This document shows positions 45,875 to 54,545 of a DNA stretch of 64,000 bases, in pieces (position 1 is the stretch's first letter; each line of letters starts with the position of its first letter). The DNA is from Solidesulfovibrio carbinolicus (GTDB taxonomy: Bacteria; Desulfobacterota; Desulfovibrionia; Desulfovibrionales; Desulfovibrionaceae): NCBI RefSeq assembly GCF_004135975.1, contig NZ_CP026538.1:124001-188000 (forward strand), read 5' to 3'. The translations under genes and the position numbers were made by a program. Under the pieces are notes generated by a model. The model ran no database searches and had not been told where the DNA came from. It saw nothing but the letters and a program-made list of their open reading frames with translations.

Positions 45875-47029
45875 TTGCGCCCGCCTCCGACTCTGCGCGC
45901 CGTGCGGGCCGCCCGGGCCTTGACCATGGTTCCCGGGGCCGCGCCTCTGGATGACCCCGCCCTGGTCCTGGCCGGCCGGCGCATCCTGGACGTCGGCCCG
46001 GCCCGCCGGGTGCTGGCCGGGTTTCACGGCCCCGTGGACGATCTCGGCGACGTCGTTCTCGTGCCGGGACTCGTCAACGCTCACGCCCATCTGGAACTTT
46101 CCCATCTGCGCGGCCAGGCTCCGCCGCCGGCCGGCTTTTGCGCCTGGGCGGGCTGGCTTTTCGCCGCCGCCCGGGACACCGCGCCGCCGGACGTGCTGGC
46201 CGCCGCCGTGGCCGAGGCGGCCGCGACGGGCACGGCCGCCGTCATCGACGTGGCCGGCCGGGCCGGGCCGGCCGTGGCCCGGGCCCTGCGGGAAGCCGGC
46301 CTGTCCGGGCTCGTGTGCCGCGAGATCCTGGGCCGCCGGGCCGGCCTCTCCCTGGACCTGCCGCCGCAGCTGGTCGAAGCGGCCGGCGACGGCGTGACGG
46401 CAACCGTCTGCGGCCATGCCCTGTATTCCACCGCCCCGGAGCTGCTGCGCCGGGTGCGGGCCGCCTGCCGGGCGCACGGCGCGCCCTTTGGCCTGCATCT
46501 GGCCGAACATGCCGGCGAAATGGAGCTTTTCACCACCGGCCGGGGCGAATTCGCGGCCATGCTGGCCGGCCGGCTGCTGCCAAAGGACTGGCAGGCCCCG
46601 GGCCGGTCGCCCGTGGCCGAGGCGGCGGCCCTGGGGCTGCTGGGGCCTGACGCCCTGGCTGTCCATGTGGTCCACCTCGCCCCGGGCGATGCGGACATCC
46701 TGGCCCGGTCCGGGGCCACGGCCTGCCTGTGTCCGCGCAGCAACGCCCGCATCGGCGTCGGCGTCGCCGACGCTCCGGCCCTGGCGGCGGCCGGCGTGCG
46801 ACTCGCGCTTGGCACGGACAGCCTGGCTTCCAACGACGACCTCGACCTGTGGAACGAAGCCCGGGCGCTTTTGGCCGCCCATCCGGGCCTCCCGGGCCGG
46901 ACCGTGCTTGAGGCCATGACCATTAACCCGGCCAGGCTGCTGGGCCGGGCCGATCTCGGCCGGCTGGTCCCGGGAAGCAGCGGCGGCTGGGCCGAGCTGC
47001 CGGCCGATCTGGCCGCGCTACTGGCCTGA
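45875..47029 (+). CDS. Amidohydrolase-superfamily deaminase (chlorohydrolase/aminofutalosine-deaminase-like)
   Basis: A 384-residue metal-dependent hydrolase. Metal-binding motifs: NAHAHLELSHL (HxH), GLHLAEHAGEM (second His), and GTDSLASNDDLDLWNEA (Asp). The VNAHAHLELS segment is shared with the TrzN/SAH-deaminase and aminofutalosine-deaminase groups; the latter act in the futalosine route to menaquinone used by many sulfate reducers. The link is an inference and no other mqn gene is nearby. The TTG start at 45875 overlaps nothing and lacks a clear SD; a later GTG is possible. Confidence 0.82.
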   Translation: MRPPPTLRAVRAARALTMVPGAAPLDDPALVLAGRRILDVGPARRVLAGFHGPVDDLGDVVLVPGLVNAHAHLELSHLRGQAPPPAGFCAWAGWLFAAARDTAPPDVLAAAVAEAAATGTAAVIDVAGRAGPAVARALREAGLSGLVCREILGRRAGLSLDLPPQLVEAAGDGVTATVCGHALYSTAPELLRRVRAACRAHGAPFGLHLAEHAGEMELFTTGRGEFAAMLAGRLLPKDWQAPGRSPVAEAAALGLLGPDALAVHVVHLAPGDADILARSGATACLCPRSNARIGVGVADAPALAAAGVRLALGTDSLASNDDLDLWNEARALLAAHPGLPGRTVLEAMTINPARLLGRADLGRLVPGSSGGWAELPADLAALLA

Positions 47030-47202
47030 TTTCGCCTTCGTGCTTGAAGGCCCTGCCCCGGCGAGGTATAGAAAAGATGCCTGATCCTTTTCTTGTTGCC
47101 TTGGCAGCAGGCAGGGATTTTTTTCAGGCCCAGGCTTTGCCCCGCCAGGACAACGCCTGATCAGCAACTTTTCAGCAGTACGCCAGACGCGTTCCAAACA
47201 GC

Positions 47203-48450
47203 ATGTCTTCCAATACAGACGCCAATTACGCCGTAGCCAGACACCCCATCTATCGCATCGACGGCGACGTGTTCGGCTATGAGCTGCTCTATCGCACCGT
47301 GGGCGGCTCCAACGCGGCCGCCTTTCCCTCGGACGCCGAGGCGACCCTGGCCGTGCTGGCCAACGGCGTCCACGCCATCTCCCAGGACATCGACCCCCAA
47401 AAGAAGATCTTCATCAACTTTTCCAAGGAAATCCTGGAATCCGGCCACCATAAATTCCTGGACCCGGGACGCTTCGTCATCGAGATCCTGGAGCATGTGG
47501 CTTGCGACGCGGCTTTTGTGGAGCTGGTGCGCGGCATCCATGAGGCCGGCTTCGTGCTGGCCCTGGACGACTACGTGGGCGACCCGGCCTTTGATCCGCT
47601 CTTGCCCTACGCGACCTACATCAAGGTGGATTTCCTGGCCCTGGCCGGCGATCCGGCCCGGCTTGGGGCCGTGGTGGACCGCTGTCTGGCCCTGGGCAAG
47701 ACCGTGCTGGCCGAAAAGGTGGAGACCGAGGCCGACGTGGCCTGGTGCCGTAACCGGGGCGTGCCCCTGGCCCAGGGCTATTTCTACAGCCGGCCCATGA
47801 TCGTCACAGCCAAGATTCTCGAACCCAACCAGGCGGTGAAGCTCAATCTGCTGGCCGAGGTGAGCCAGCCCGAACTCGACGTGCGCCGGGTGCGCGAGAT
47901 CATCGGTTCGGACGTGTCGCTGACCTACAAGCTTTTGCGCTACGTCAACACGGCCAGTTTCTACCGGGGCCAGCCCATCGAGTCGGTGGATTTCGCGGTC
48001 ACGCGCCTGGGCCGTAACGCCCTGTCCAGCTGGGTGGCCGTCAACATGCTGGCCACGCTTGGGGCCTCGGCCCGCGACCGGGAGCTGGCCTTTGCCTCGG
48101 CCGTGCGCGGCCGGTTTCTGGCCTTGGCCGACGGCCGCCGCATTCCGGGCCGCGCGACCTGCCACGACGGCCAAAGCATCTGCCTGACCGGGTTGTTGTC
48201 GCTGCTCGACGCCATGCTCGGGATGCCCATGGTCCAGGCCCTGGCCGGGCTGTCCATCGACGAGGGCACCCGGACGGCGCTGCTTGGCGGGACAAGTTCC
48301 TGTTCGCCCTGCCTGGCCCTGGCCGGCTGCTACGACGCCGGCGGCGAGAGGGTCATGGCGGCGCTTCGCGCCTACGGCGTGGCCCCCAGCGACGCCTCGG
48401 CCGCCTATTTCGAGGCCCTGGCCTGGGCGGCGGACATGTTTCGGCCGTAG
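47203..48450 (+). CDS. EAL-HDOD (YuxH-type) signalling protein, degenerate EAL
   Basis: A 415-residue cytoplasmic protein. The N-terminal domain (residues 1-200) is EAL-like: ARHPIYRIDGDVFGYELLYR carries ELL instead of EAL, and FVIEILEHV, ALDDYVGDPAF, IKVDFL follow. Missing some metal ligands, so c-di-GMP hydrolysis is doubtful; binding is possible. The C-terminal HDOD domain (from about 205, VREIIGSDVSLTYKLLRYVN) is typical of signalling scaffold proteins. Two cysteine pairs in CSPCLALAGC near the C-terminus are unusual. Confidence 0.9.
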   Translation: MSSNTDANYAVARHPIYRIDGDVFGYELLYRTVGGSNAAAFPSDAEATLAVLANGVHAISQDIDPQKKIFINFSKEILESGHHKFLDPGRFVIEILEHVACDAAFVELVRGIHEAGFVLALDDYVGDPAFDPLLPYATYIKVDFLALAGDPARLGAVVDRCLALGKTVLAEKVETEADVAWCRNRGVPLAQGYFYSRPMIVTAKILEPNQAVKLNLLAEVSQPELDVRRVREIIGSDVSLTYKLLRYVNTASFYRGQPIESVDFAVTRLGRNALSSWVAVNMLATLGASARDRELAFASAVRGRFLALADGRRIPGRATCHDGQSICLTGLLSLLDAMLGMPMVQALAGLSIDEGTRTALLGGTSSCSPCLALAGCYDAGGERVMAALRAYGVAPSDASAAYFEALAWAADMFRP

Positions 48451-48460
48451 GGAACGTTTA

Positions 48461-48913
48461 TCAGATGACGTAGTCGGCGGTCTTGGCCGCCCGGCGCATG
48501 CGCCGGTCCTCGGCCACGAGGTCGGCCAGGCTGCGGGTGTCGTAGACCCGCTCCAGGGCGTCGCGGGCCTCGTCCCAGAGTCCCCGAAAGACGCAGCCCC
48601 CTTGCAGGGGGCAGTCGTGGCCCGGGCGCTCCCGGTGGCAGTCCACCGGGCTGATGGGGCCGTCCATGAAGCGGATCACCGCGCCGACGGTCACTTCCGA
48701 GGCCGGCCGGGCCAGGTAGAAGCCGCCTTCCTTGCCGCGTTGGGAGGCCACGAAGCCGCCCTGGCGCAGCTGGTTGAGGATCACTTCCAGGAAGCGTTTG
48801 GGGATGGCCTGGCGGTCGGCGATCTCGCCGGCCGGGGCTGCCCCGGTTCCCTCGCGCAGGGCCAGTTCGAGCAGGGCGCGCAGGGCGTATTGGCATTTCT
48901 GGGTCACGGCCAC
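48461..48913 (-). CDS. Rrf2-family transcription regulator with Fe-S-type cysteines
   Basis: A 150-residue regulator. N-terminal winged helix (QKCQYALRALLELA, then RFLEVILNQLRQGGFVASQRGKEGGFYLARP) and three cysteines C-x8-C-x5-C (VDCHRERPGHDCPLQGGC), the spacing being looser than in IscR but of the same kind. Such proteins sense Fe-S status, nitrosative stress or cysteine. The GTG start at 48913 is preferred, with GAGGAG upstream; the longer ATG frame to 48943 is possible. The 3' end meets the EAL-HDOD gene tail to tail. Confidence 0.9.
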   Translation of the reverse strand: MAVTQKCQYALRALLELALREGTGAAPAGEIADRQAIPKRFLEVILNQLRQGGFVASQRGKEGGFYLARPASEVTVGAVIRFMDGPISPVDCHRERPGHDCPLQGGCVFRGLWDEARDALERVYDTRSLADLVAEDRRMRRAAKTADYVI

Positions 48914-48971
48914 GTCTGTCTCCTCGCCGCCCAGAGGGCGCAATTCACGTTGCCCAATCGCCCCCGTCCCT

Positions 48972-49023
48972 CCCCATGTGGGGTTTCCAAAGGGGCTCAG
49001 CCCCTTTGGCCGCCGGAGGCCTC
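48972..49023 (-). repeat. REP-like intergenic hairpin repeat, copy 8
   Basis: Core palindrome CCAAAGGGGCT-C-AGCCCCTTTGG (48987-49009), flanked by CCCC-ATGT-GGGG on the left and GCCGCCGGAGGC on the right. The stem here is AAAGGGGCT, not GGGGGCC as in copy 2, while the flanking blocks are the same. It lies downstream of the MOSC gene. Confidence 0.75.
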
Positions 49024-49037
49024 TTCCCTCTTGTCTC

Positions 49038-49493
49038 CTACTCCCCCTCCACCACCGCCACTACGTCGCCGGCCGTGACTTCGCCGCCGACGAGCACCTT
49101 GGCGAACACGCCTTCCCGGGGCATGACGCAGGTTCCGGCCGCTTTTTTGATGGCGCAGCCAGCGTCGTGGCAGACCTTGCCGATGGCCGTGACTTCCAGC
49201 ACCACGTCCGCGCCGACCCGCAGGCGCCGCCCCACGGCGATGTCGAGGGTTTCCAGGCCGTCCACGTTGAGGTTCTCGGCAAAATCCCCGGGGGCCAGCC
49301 AGTCGAGCTTTTGGCGCATCCGGGTGAGCGCATCCAGGGATAAAAGGCTCACCTGTCGGGGCGAGCCGGCATGGGCGTCGCCGTCGATGCCGTGGTCGGC
49401 GACCAGGGTCGCCTGGCGCACGGCGGTCTTGCGTTCTCCTTTTTTGAGGCTCAAACATACGCTATTGACGACGGCCATGGGCTCGTTCTCCAT
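49038..49493 (-). CDS. MOSC-domain protein
   Basis: A 151-residue stand-alone MOSC domain: LVADHGIDGDAHAGSPRQVSLL, DFAENLNVDGLETLD, and the conserved cysteine region GKVCHDAGCAIKKAAGTCVMPREGVFA, which includes the sulfur-binding Cys. MOSC proteins carry sulfur for metal cofactors such as the molybdenum cofactor. In this window the tungsten-dependent AOR (51064) is a conceivable user, but no linkage is shown. Initiation at 49493 or 49478 (second Met). Confidence 0.92.
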   Translation of the reverse strand: MENEPMAVVNSVCLSLKKGERKTAVRQATLVADHGIDGDAHAGSPRQVSLLSLDALTRMRQKLDWLAPGDFAENLNVDGLETLDIAVGRRLRVGADVVLEVTAIGKVCHDAGCAIKKAAGTCVMPREGVFAKVLVGGEVTAGDVVAVVEGE

Positions 49494-49632
49494 AAAGCGA
49501 CCGGCCCCTGGATTGGGGGCGATAGTCGATTAAACCGATCAATTCGATGATACCACTTGCCAAAGGAACCGGACGCGCGTCAAGGCCCGTCCGCAAACCC
49601 GGGCCAAGGCCCGGCCAGCCCCGGAGGCGGCC

Positions 49633-50199
49633 ATGCCGACCAGCTCCCAAACGGCGCAAACAAGCGCCCTTGTCCTAATCGACATCCAAAACGACTATTT
49701 TCCGGGCGGGGCCATGGCCCTGGCCGAACCCGAGGCCGCCGGCCGCAACGCCGCCGCCCTGCTGGCCCGGTTCCGGGCCGCCGGCCGGCCGGTCTTCCAC
49801 ATCCGCCACGAGGCCGCCCATCCCGGGGCCACGTTTTTCCTGCCCGGCACGCCCGGGGCCGACATCCATGCCTGTGTGGCCCCGCTGCCCGGCGAGACCG
49901 TCATCCTCAAGCACTGGCCCAACAGCTTCCGCGACACCGGCCTGGGCGCGGCCCTTGAGGCCAGCGGCGCCAAGCGCCTGGCGGTGGCCGGCATGATGAC
50001 CCACATGTGCGTGGACGCCACGGTCCGGGCGGCCTTTGACCTGGGCTACGCCGTCACCGTGGCCGCCGACGCCTGCGCCACCCGCGAGCTGGCTTACGGC
50101 GGCCGGACCGTGGCCCCGGCCGATGTCCAGGCCGCCTTCCTGGCCGCCCTGGGCGCGGTTTACGCCGAGGTCGTGGCCGCAGGGGCGGTTGCCGTCTAG
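49633..50199 (+). CDS. Isochorismatase/nicotinamidase-like cysteine hydrolase
   Basis: A 188-residue hydrolase. The catalytic triad is D17 (LVLIDIQNDYF), a lysine in VILKHWPNSF and the nucleophile Cys in MMTHMCVDATVRAA, with the cis-peptide VAGMMTHMC typical of the family. Members act on isochorismate, nicotinamide or N-carbamoyl compounds; substrate not decidable. Located between the divergent MOSC gene and a long gene-poor stretch. Confidence 0.93.
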   Translation: MPTSSQTAQTSALVLIDIQNDYFPGGAMALAEPEAAGRNAAALLARFRAAGRPVFHIRHEAAHPGATFFLPGTPGADIHACVAPLPGETVILKHWPNSFRDTGLGAALEASGAKRLAVAGMMTHMCVDATVRAAFDLGYAVTVAADACATRELAYGGRTVAPADVQAAFLAALGAVYAEVVAAGAVAV

Positions 50200-50606
50200 G
50201 CCATGCAAAAAGCGGAGCAATCGCGTAGGAAATAACGCCGCACGTCGCGCCAAGGCCGGGCGGCGGCCGCAAACCCAGGCTAGGCCGAGTTTAACGGGCG
50301 GGGCGGGAGATGCTGCGGCCCGGCGTGCTGTCCGTCGTCAGCGGCGGCGAGGCGGAGAACGTGGCGCATTTTGACCCAAAGCCGTCGTCGGCCGGGGCGT
50401 TTCGATGCGCAGGCCGGGAGCCACGCCCGTTGTCCCGGCGGCCAAGGGCCGGCCGGCAGCGGCAATGGCGTAGCACCTTGAAGGATCAAACACCGCGAAG
50501 GATCAAACACCGCGCGCCCACAGTCGGAGCCGGACGAAACCGGGCCGGCAGGCAGGCGGCGGAGCGGGAGCGGTTGAACGCGGCGCGCGGCCGCTGGCCC
50601 GTCCCG
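50200..50606. other. 407-base intergenic stretch with a 17-bp tandem repeat
   Basis: Two exact, adjacent 17-bp copies of GAAGGATCAAACACCGC lie at 50480-50496 and 50497-50513. The word GCATTTTGACCCA at 50366-50378 recurs at 62235-62247. No coding-like frame and no terminator were found. The region separates the cysteine hydrolase from the MoaD-like gene. Confidence 0.5.
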
Positions 50607-50891
50607 TCAGCCCATCTTCTTGAAACCCAGCAGCACGCGGTACGGTCCGGGCACGCCCGGCGGAGCCAGGGCGACCCGGTCGCCGTCGGCGACCACCGCC
50701 GCCTCGGGGCTCGTCGCCTTGCCGTTGACGAAAATCACCTCGACCCGCTCCCGCCCGACGTCAAGCAGGGCCAGCAACTCCGGCCCGGTCATCGTGTCCG
50801 GGACAGCGACCTCGTGGGGCGTGTTCCAGCCCCGTTCCCGGAATAGCTCGGAAAGTTCCATAAAACCACGCAATTCAATGGACTTCGCCAT
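50607..50891 (-). CDS. MoaD/ThiS-like beta-grasp protein next to aor
   Basis: A 94-residue beta-grasp protein. The region VEVIFVNGKATSPEAAVVADGDRVALAPPGVPG resembles the MoaD/ThiS fold. In aor clusters a MoaD-like protein supplies sulfur or assists tungsten cofactor assembly. The family normally ends in Gly-Gly, which is activated and thiocarboxylated; this protein ends KKMG, so it could not be activated in the usual way unless processed. ATG 50891 has GGAGGAA upstream. A terminator lies between it and aor. Confidence 0.72.
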   Translation of the reverse strand: MAKSIELRGFMELSELFRERGWNTPHEVAVPDTMTGPELLALLDVGRERVEVIFVNGKATSPEAAVVADGDRVALAPPGVPGPYRVLLGFKKMG

Positions 50892-50941
50892 GGACGGTTC
50901 CTCCAACGGCAGGTTTGGTCGTAGGCAATTCTGGCGAGGAT

Positions 50942-50994
50942 AACAAAAATCCCCTTGTCCTGGCGAGGCCTTGGCTCGACGCGGCAAGGGGATG
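50942..50994 (-). terminator. Intrinsic terminator downstream of aor (minus strand)
   Basis: Minus-strand reading: a stem ATCCCCTTG / CAAGGGGAT (50985-50993 and 50949-50957 on the plus strand) with an inner hairpin, followed directly by TTTTTGTTA. It lies about 70 bases beyond the aor stop and just before the MoaD-like gene. Confidence 0.75.
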
Positions 50995-51001
50995 TCCAGG
51001 T

Positions 51002-51035
51002 CCCGGGAGGGACGGCAGGGGCCGTCCCTCCCGGG
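51002..51035 (-). terminator. Strong hairpin after aor
   Basis: A perfect 14-bp inverted repeat (CCCGGGAGGGACGG, 51002-51015; CCGTCCCTCCCGGG, 51022-51035) extended by one more pair, with a four-base loop. It lies 28 bases downstream of the aor stop on the minus strand. No U-tract follows it, so it may be an RNA-stabilising or processing hairpin, with the terminator at 50942-50994. Confidence 0.6.
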
Positions 51036-51063
51036 CGGAGCAGCGAAGCCTTGCGGCGACGCC

Positions 51064-52791
51064 CTAGAAGTTGAAGACCTCGTCGATCTCTTCGTCGGTG
51101 AAGTCCCAGGTCACATTGTGCGGGGCGCAGGGCTCCTCGAAGAACTCCGGCAGCCGGTCGTGGGCCTTGGTGAAGCCGGCGCGCTCGTTGAAGCCGCGTT
51201 CGGCCTTGAGGATGGTCTTGCCCAGGGCCACGACGTCGTCGCCGGTAAGCGACAGGTTGTAGCGGGCGTTGATCATCTCCACCAGGGCGTTGAAGCCGTC
51301 GGCGATGTCCAGGATGGCAAAGGCAATAAACAGGCACATGCCGGTGCTGTCCACGGCGGCGGTGGCGATCTGCAGGTTGCGCGACAGCTCGACCTGGCCT
51401 TCCTTGCCCAGCGGATCGACGAAGCCGCCGACCTTGAGGATGTTGGTGGCCACGGCGTAGCCGGCGGTGTGGTCGGCGCCCATGGGGGTGGTGGCGTAGG
51501 TCAGGCCAACGCCCTTGACGGCGCGCGGATCGTAGGCCGGGATGGCCTGGTTTTTCACCGTGGGCACGCGGCTTAAGCCATACATCTGGCCCAGCGCGCC
51601 GGCGCCGCTGCCCAGGATGCGGCCAAGGGGGGTGCCTTTGCGGATTTCCAGGATGAGGTTCAGCATGGCCTTGGCGTCGCCCCAGGGGATGATGCCGGCT
51701 TCCATGGCCACGCCCACGGTGACGGCGGTCTCGATGGAGTCCACGCCCACATCGTCGAACTCGCGGTCGGCGTAGGCGATGGCGTCGAGGTCGTCCACGC
51801 AGGCGTTGGCGCCAAGGGCCCAGATGGTCTCATACTCGAAACCGCTGGTCAGGTACTTCTCGTCCTTGTCGTTGTAGTGCTGGGAGCAGCGGATGATGCA
51901 GCCGGCATGGCAGCCGTGGGTGGTCTTGCCCTTGCGGGACTCGATGACGGCGGCCATGGTTTCGCCGCCGACGTTGTTGGCCCACTCGTTGCGTCCGGTG
52001 CGGAAGTTCTTGGTGGGCAGGCCGCCGGCTTCGTTAAGGATGTTGATGAGGATGTTGGTGCCGTACTTGGGCAGGGCCTGGCCGGTGACCGGGTGGGTGG
52101 TCAGGGCGTTGGTGAAGCGCTTGGACGCATCCTTGAAGGCCTCGGGATTGGCGATGGTCACGCCGGGCGCGCCGGTGTCGTCGATGACCACGGCTTTGAT
52201 CTTTTTCGCGCCCATGACCGCGCCAAGGCCGCCCCGGCCGGCGCTGCGGATGTTGCTCTGGGGATCGGCAAACGAGATGTTGGCGGCGGTCAGGCGCATT
52301 TCGCCGGCCGGTCCGATGATGGCCACGCCGACCTTGGGGCCGTACTTGGCTTGCAGCACCTTGATGGCTTCGTAGTTGCCCATGCCGATGATTTCGGCCG
52401 GGGCCTCTTCAATGGTCGCGCCGTCCATGGTGACCTTGACGACGTAAAAGCCGTCGCCCTCGGGCAGGCCTTCAAAGACCAGGGCCTTGATGTCCATTTT
52501 GGACATGCGCTGGGCGAAGGTGCCGCCGGTGTTGCTTTCCTTGATGCCGCCGGTGAGCGGGCTCTTGGCCCCGCAGGACAGGCGGCCGGAGTTGGCGGCG
52601 CTGGTGCCGGTCAGGTAGCCGGGGGCGAAGATCAGCTTGTTGTTCTTGCCCAGCGGATGGCAGGTCGGCTTCACTTCATCGGCGACGAAAATGGAGGTCA
52701 GCCCGCGGCCGGCCAGGCCAGCGTACTTTTCGGGGCATTCCTCGATCTTCACCGCTTTCGCGCCCATGTCGATACGAATGAACTTTGGCAT
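51064..52791 (-). CDS. aor: Tungsten-dependent aldehyde:ferredoxin oxidoreductase
   Basis: A 575-residue cytoplasmic enzyme oxidising aldehydes to acids with ferredoxin as acceptor. N-terminal bis-pterin-binding stretch LIFAPGYLTGTSAANSGRLSCGAKSPLTGG. The [4Fe-4S] ligands are GCHAGCIIRC (C-x3-C-x3-C) plus a C-terminal Cys (STGMCLFIAF). TTPMGADHTAGYAVATNILK is typical of the cofactor site. ATG 52791 is set by GGAGGGTATA; the extension to 52872 is not supported. It would turn acetaldehyde from the nearby alcohol dehydrogenases into acetate. A sigma54-like promoter is at 52962-52977. Confidence 0.96.
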   Translation of the reverse strand: MPKFIRIDMGAKAVKIEECPEKYAGLAGRGLTSIFVADEVKPTCHPLGKNNKLIFAPGYLTGTSAANSGRLSCGAKSPLTGGIKESNTGGTFAQRMSKMDIKALVFEGLPEGDGFYVVKVTMDGATIEEAPAEIIGMGNYEAIKVLQAKYGPKVGVAIIGPAGEMRLTAANISFADPQSNIRSAGRGGLGAVMGAKKIKAVVIDDTGAPGVTIANPEAFKDASKRFTNALTTHPVTGQALPKYGTNILINILNEAGGLPTKNFRTGRNEWANNVGGETMAAVIESRKGKTTHGCHAGCIIRCSQHYNDKDEKYLTSGFEYETIWALGANACVDDLDAIAYADREFDDVGVDSIETAVTVGVAMEAGIIPWGDAKAMLNLILEIRKGTPLGRILGSGAGALGQMYGLSRVPTVKNQAIPAYDPRAVKGVGLTYATTPMGADHTAGYAVATNILKVGGFVDPLGKEGQVELSRNLQIATAAVDSTGMCLFIAFAILDIADGFNALVEMINARYNLSLTGDDVVALGKTILKAERGFNERAGFTKAHDRLPEFFEEPCAPHNVTWDFTDEEIDEVFNF

Positions 52792-53402
52792 TATACCCTC
52801 CAACCATGGTGTTTTCTTGGCCCAACCGGCCTTGCATGCCACACGGCAACGAAACGCTTCGTGTCGCCCCATCGCCCGCCGCCGACCCCACGGGAGAGCC
52901 TTGGCGGCATACGGCCTTGACCGAAACGCAGGGACTGGACGGACACGTTTGTGTTAAAACTAGCAAGTATCACTCCACGCCGACAATATCAATGAAATAC
53001 AATGTGTTAATGTTTGAATGTGGAAAACGCGGCGTGTGTGCCGCGTCCCATCGTGACCGTGCGGGCGATCCCGAAATGGGCCAAAAGCCTCTGTGCGCTA
53101 TGTTACTTTAAATATTATAACGAGTTGTGAAGCTACCCCAAAAACGAAACACTCCTTGGGTCACTTGGGTCAAAAAGCTCCACAGCCCCAGCGAGCGAGA
53201 CAAAATTCGCCCGCAATGCCGTAGCCTTCCCCTCGGCTTGACCTTTTGCCGGGCGGCGGGCTACTTTCAAAAACGATATCCTGAAAGCGCCAGGGCTTCC
53301 CCAGGCGCGGCCGGCCGGCATGCGGCCCAGGGCCGCGCGGCGGGCCGGCGGTTTCGGCCCGCGTCGCGCGCGGCCGCCCCCGGGCGCGCGCCAAGGAGCC
53401 TC
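52792..53402. promoter_or_regulatory. Divergent control region between aor and the second alcohol dehydrogenase
   Basis: A 611-base gene-free region. It is AT-rich in the middle (about 52960-53130, for example TTACTTTAAATATTATAAC). The aor side holds the sigma54-like element at 52962-52977. On the alcohol dehydrogenase side, TTGACC (about 53238) with TACTTT 18 bases on is a weak sigma70-like pair. CGGCTTGACCTTTTGCC resembles sigma54 but its GG-GC spacing is 11, one too long. The copy of GGACGCATT seen upstream of hdrC is not present here. Confidence 0.5.
52962..52977 (-). promoter_or_regulatory. Sigma54-type -24/-12 element upstream of aor
   Basis: On the minus strand the sequence is TGGAGTGATACTTGCT: GG-N10-GC with an intact TTGC -12 box and TGG at -24. 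Transcription would begin near 52951 and give a leader of about 160 bases to the aor start at 52791. Two NtrC-family activators are encoded in this window, one 3 kb away. Confidence 0.6.
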
Positions 53403-54545
53403 ATGCGGATCAGCAAGTTCGCCATTCCCGAAATCATCTTCGGCCGGGGCAGCATCGTCCATCTGGCTTCCTGCGCCAAACGCGTGGGCGCGCGCCGCGT
53501 GCTCTTCGTCAGCGACAGCGGCCTGGCCAAGGCCGGCTGGGTTGACCGCATCCAGGAAATCCTGCGCGACAACGGCCTGGAGTGGGTCTACTTCGATGCC
53601 GTCAACTCCAACCCCCGCGACCACCAGATTCACGAAGGGGCCGACATCTACGTGCGCGAGCGGGCCGACGTCATCATCGCCGTGGGCGGCGGCAGCCCCA
53701 TGGACGCGGCCAAGGGCATCGGCACCATCGTCGGCAACGGCGGCAGCATCAGCGACTACGAAGGGGCCAACCGCATCATGCGGCCCCTGCCGCCCATGAT
53801 CTTCCTGCCCACCACCGCCGGCTCAAGCTCGGACATCTCCCAGTTTTGCATCATCACCGACGTGGCCCGACAGGTGAAGATGTCCATCATCAGCCGGTCG
53901 CTGGTGCCCAACGTCTCCATCATCGATCCGCTGGTCCTCTTGACCAAGAGCGAGGAACTCATCATTTCCTCGGCCGTGGACGCCTTTGCCCATGCCGTGG
54001 AATCCTATCTGTCGCTTCTGTCCTCGCCCTTCACCGAGCACCAGGCCTTAAAAGCCATCCGGCTCATCGCCCGCAACATCCGCCCGGCCCTGGAGAGCCG
54101 CTCCATCGAGGCCCTGGAAAATTTAAGCATCGCCTCCACCTGCGCCGGCATGTCCTTTTCCAACGCCGGCCTGGGCATCGGCCACTCCCTGGCCCACAGC
54201 CTGGGCGGCATGTTCGACGTGCTCCACGGTCTGGTCCACCCGATCCTCTTGCCGCCGGTCATGCGCTTCAACTTGGCTGTGAGCGTGGACAAGCTCGCCA
54301 ACATCGGCCGCATCCTGTGCGGACCGCGCATGTGTTCCAACGAGTATCTGGCCCAGGCCGGCATCGCCTGGCTGGAACACTTTTTCGCCGATCTGCGCGT
54401 GCCCGTGCGGCTGCGCGACATCCTGCCCGACAGCAACTGCCTGGAAACCATCGCCAAAGCGGCGGTCAACGACGCCTGCACCCTGACCAATCCCCGCCCG
54501 GTCAGCTGGGAATCGCTGCTTGGCGTGTGCCAGGAGGCTTGGTGA
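53403..54545 (+). CDS. Iron-containing alcohol dehydrogenase (full length)
   Basis: A 380-residue group III alcohol dehydrogenase. Nucleotide-binding GGGSPMDAAKGIG near residues 98-110 and LPTTAGSSSD, and the iron-binding DAFAHAVE (D and H) with GHSLAHSLGGMFDVLHGLVHPILLP (two H). It should interconvert a primary alcohol and an aldehyde with NAD(H). ATG 53403 is preceded by AAGGAG. Its stop codon overlaps the kinase start by one base, so dehydrogenase, kinase and regulator form an operon. Most similar in layout to the fragment at 1-440, but clearly not identical in the shared C-terminus. Confidence 0.95.
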   Translation: MRISKFAIPEIIFGRGSIVHLASCAKRVGARRVLFVSDSGLAKAGWVDRIQEILRDNGLEWVYFDAVNSNPRDHQIHEGADIYVRERADVIIAVGGGSPMDAAKGIGTIVGNGGSISDYEGANRIMRPLPPMIFLPTTAGSSSDISQFCIITDVARQVKMSIISRSLVPNVSIIDPLVLLTKSEELIISSAVDAFAHAVESYLSLLSSPFTEHQALKAIRLIARNIRPALESRSIEALENLSIASTCAGMSFSNAGLGIGHSLAHSLGGMFDVLHGLVHPILLPPVMRFNLAVSVDKLANIGRILCGPRMCSNEYLAQAGIAWLEHFFADLRVPVRLRDILPDSNCLETIAKAAVNDACTLTNPRPVSWESLLGVCQEAW

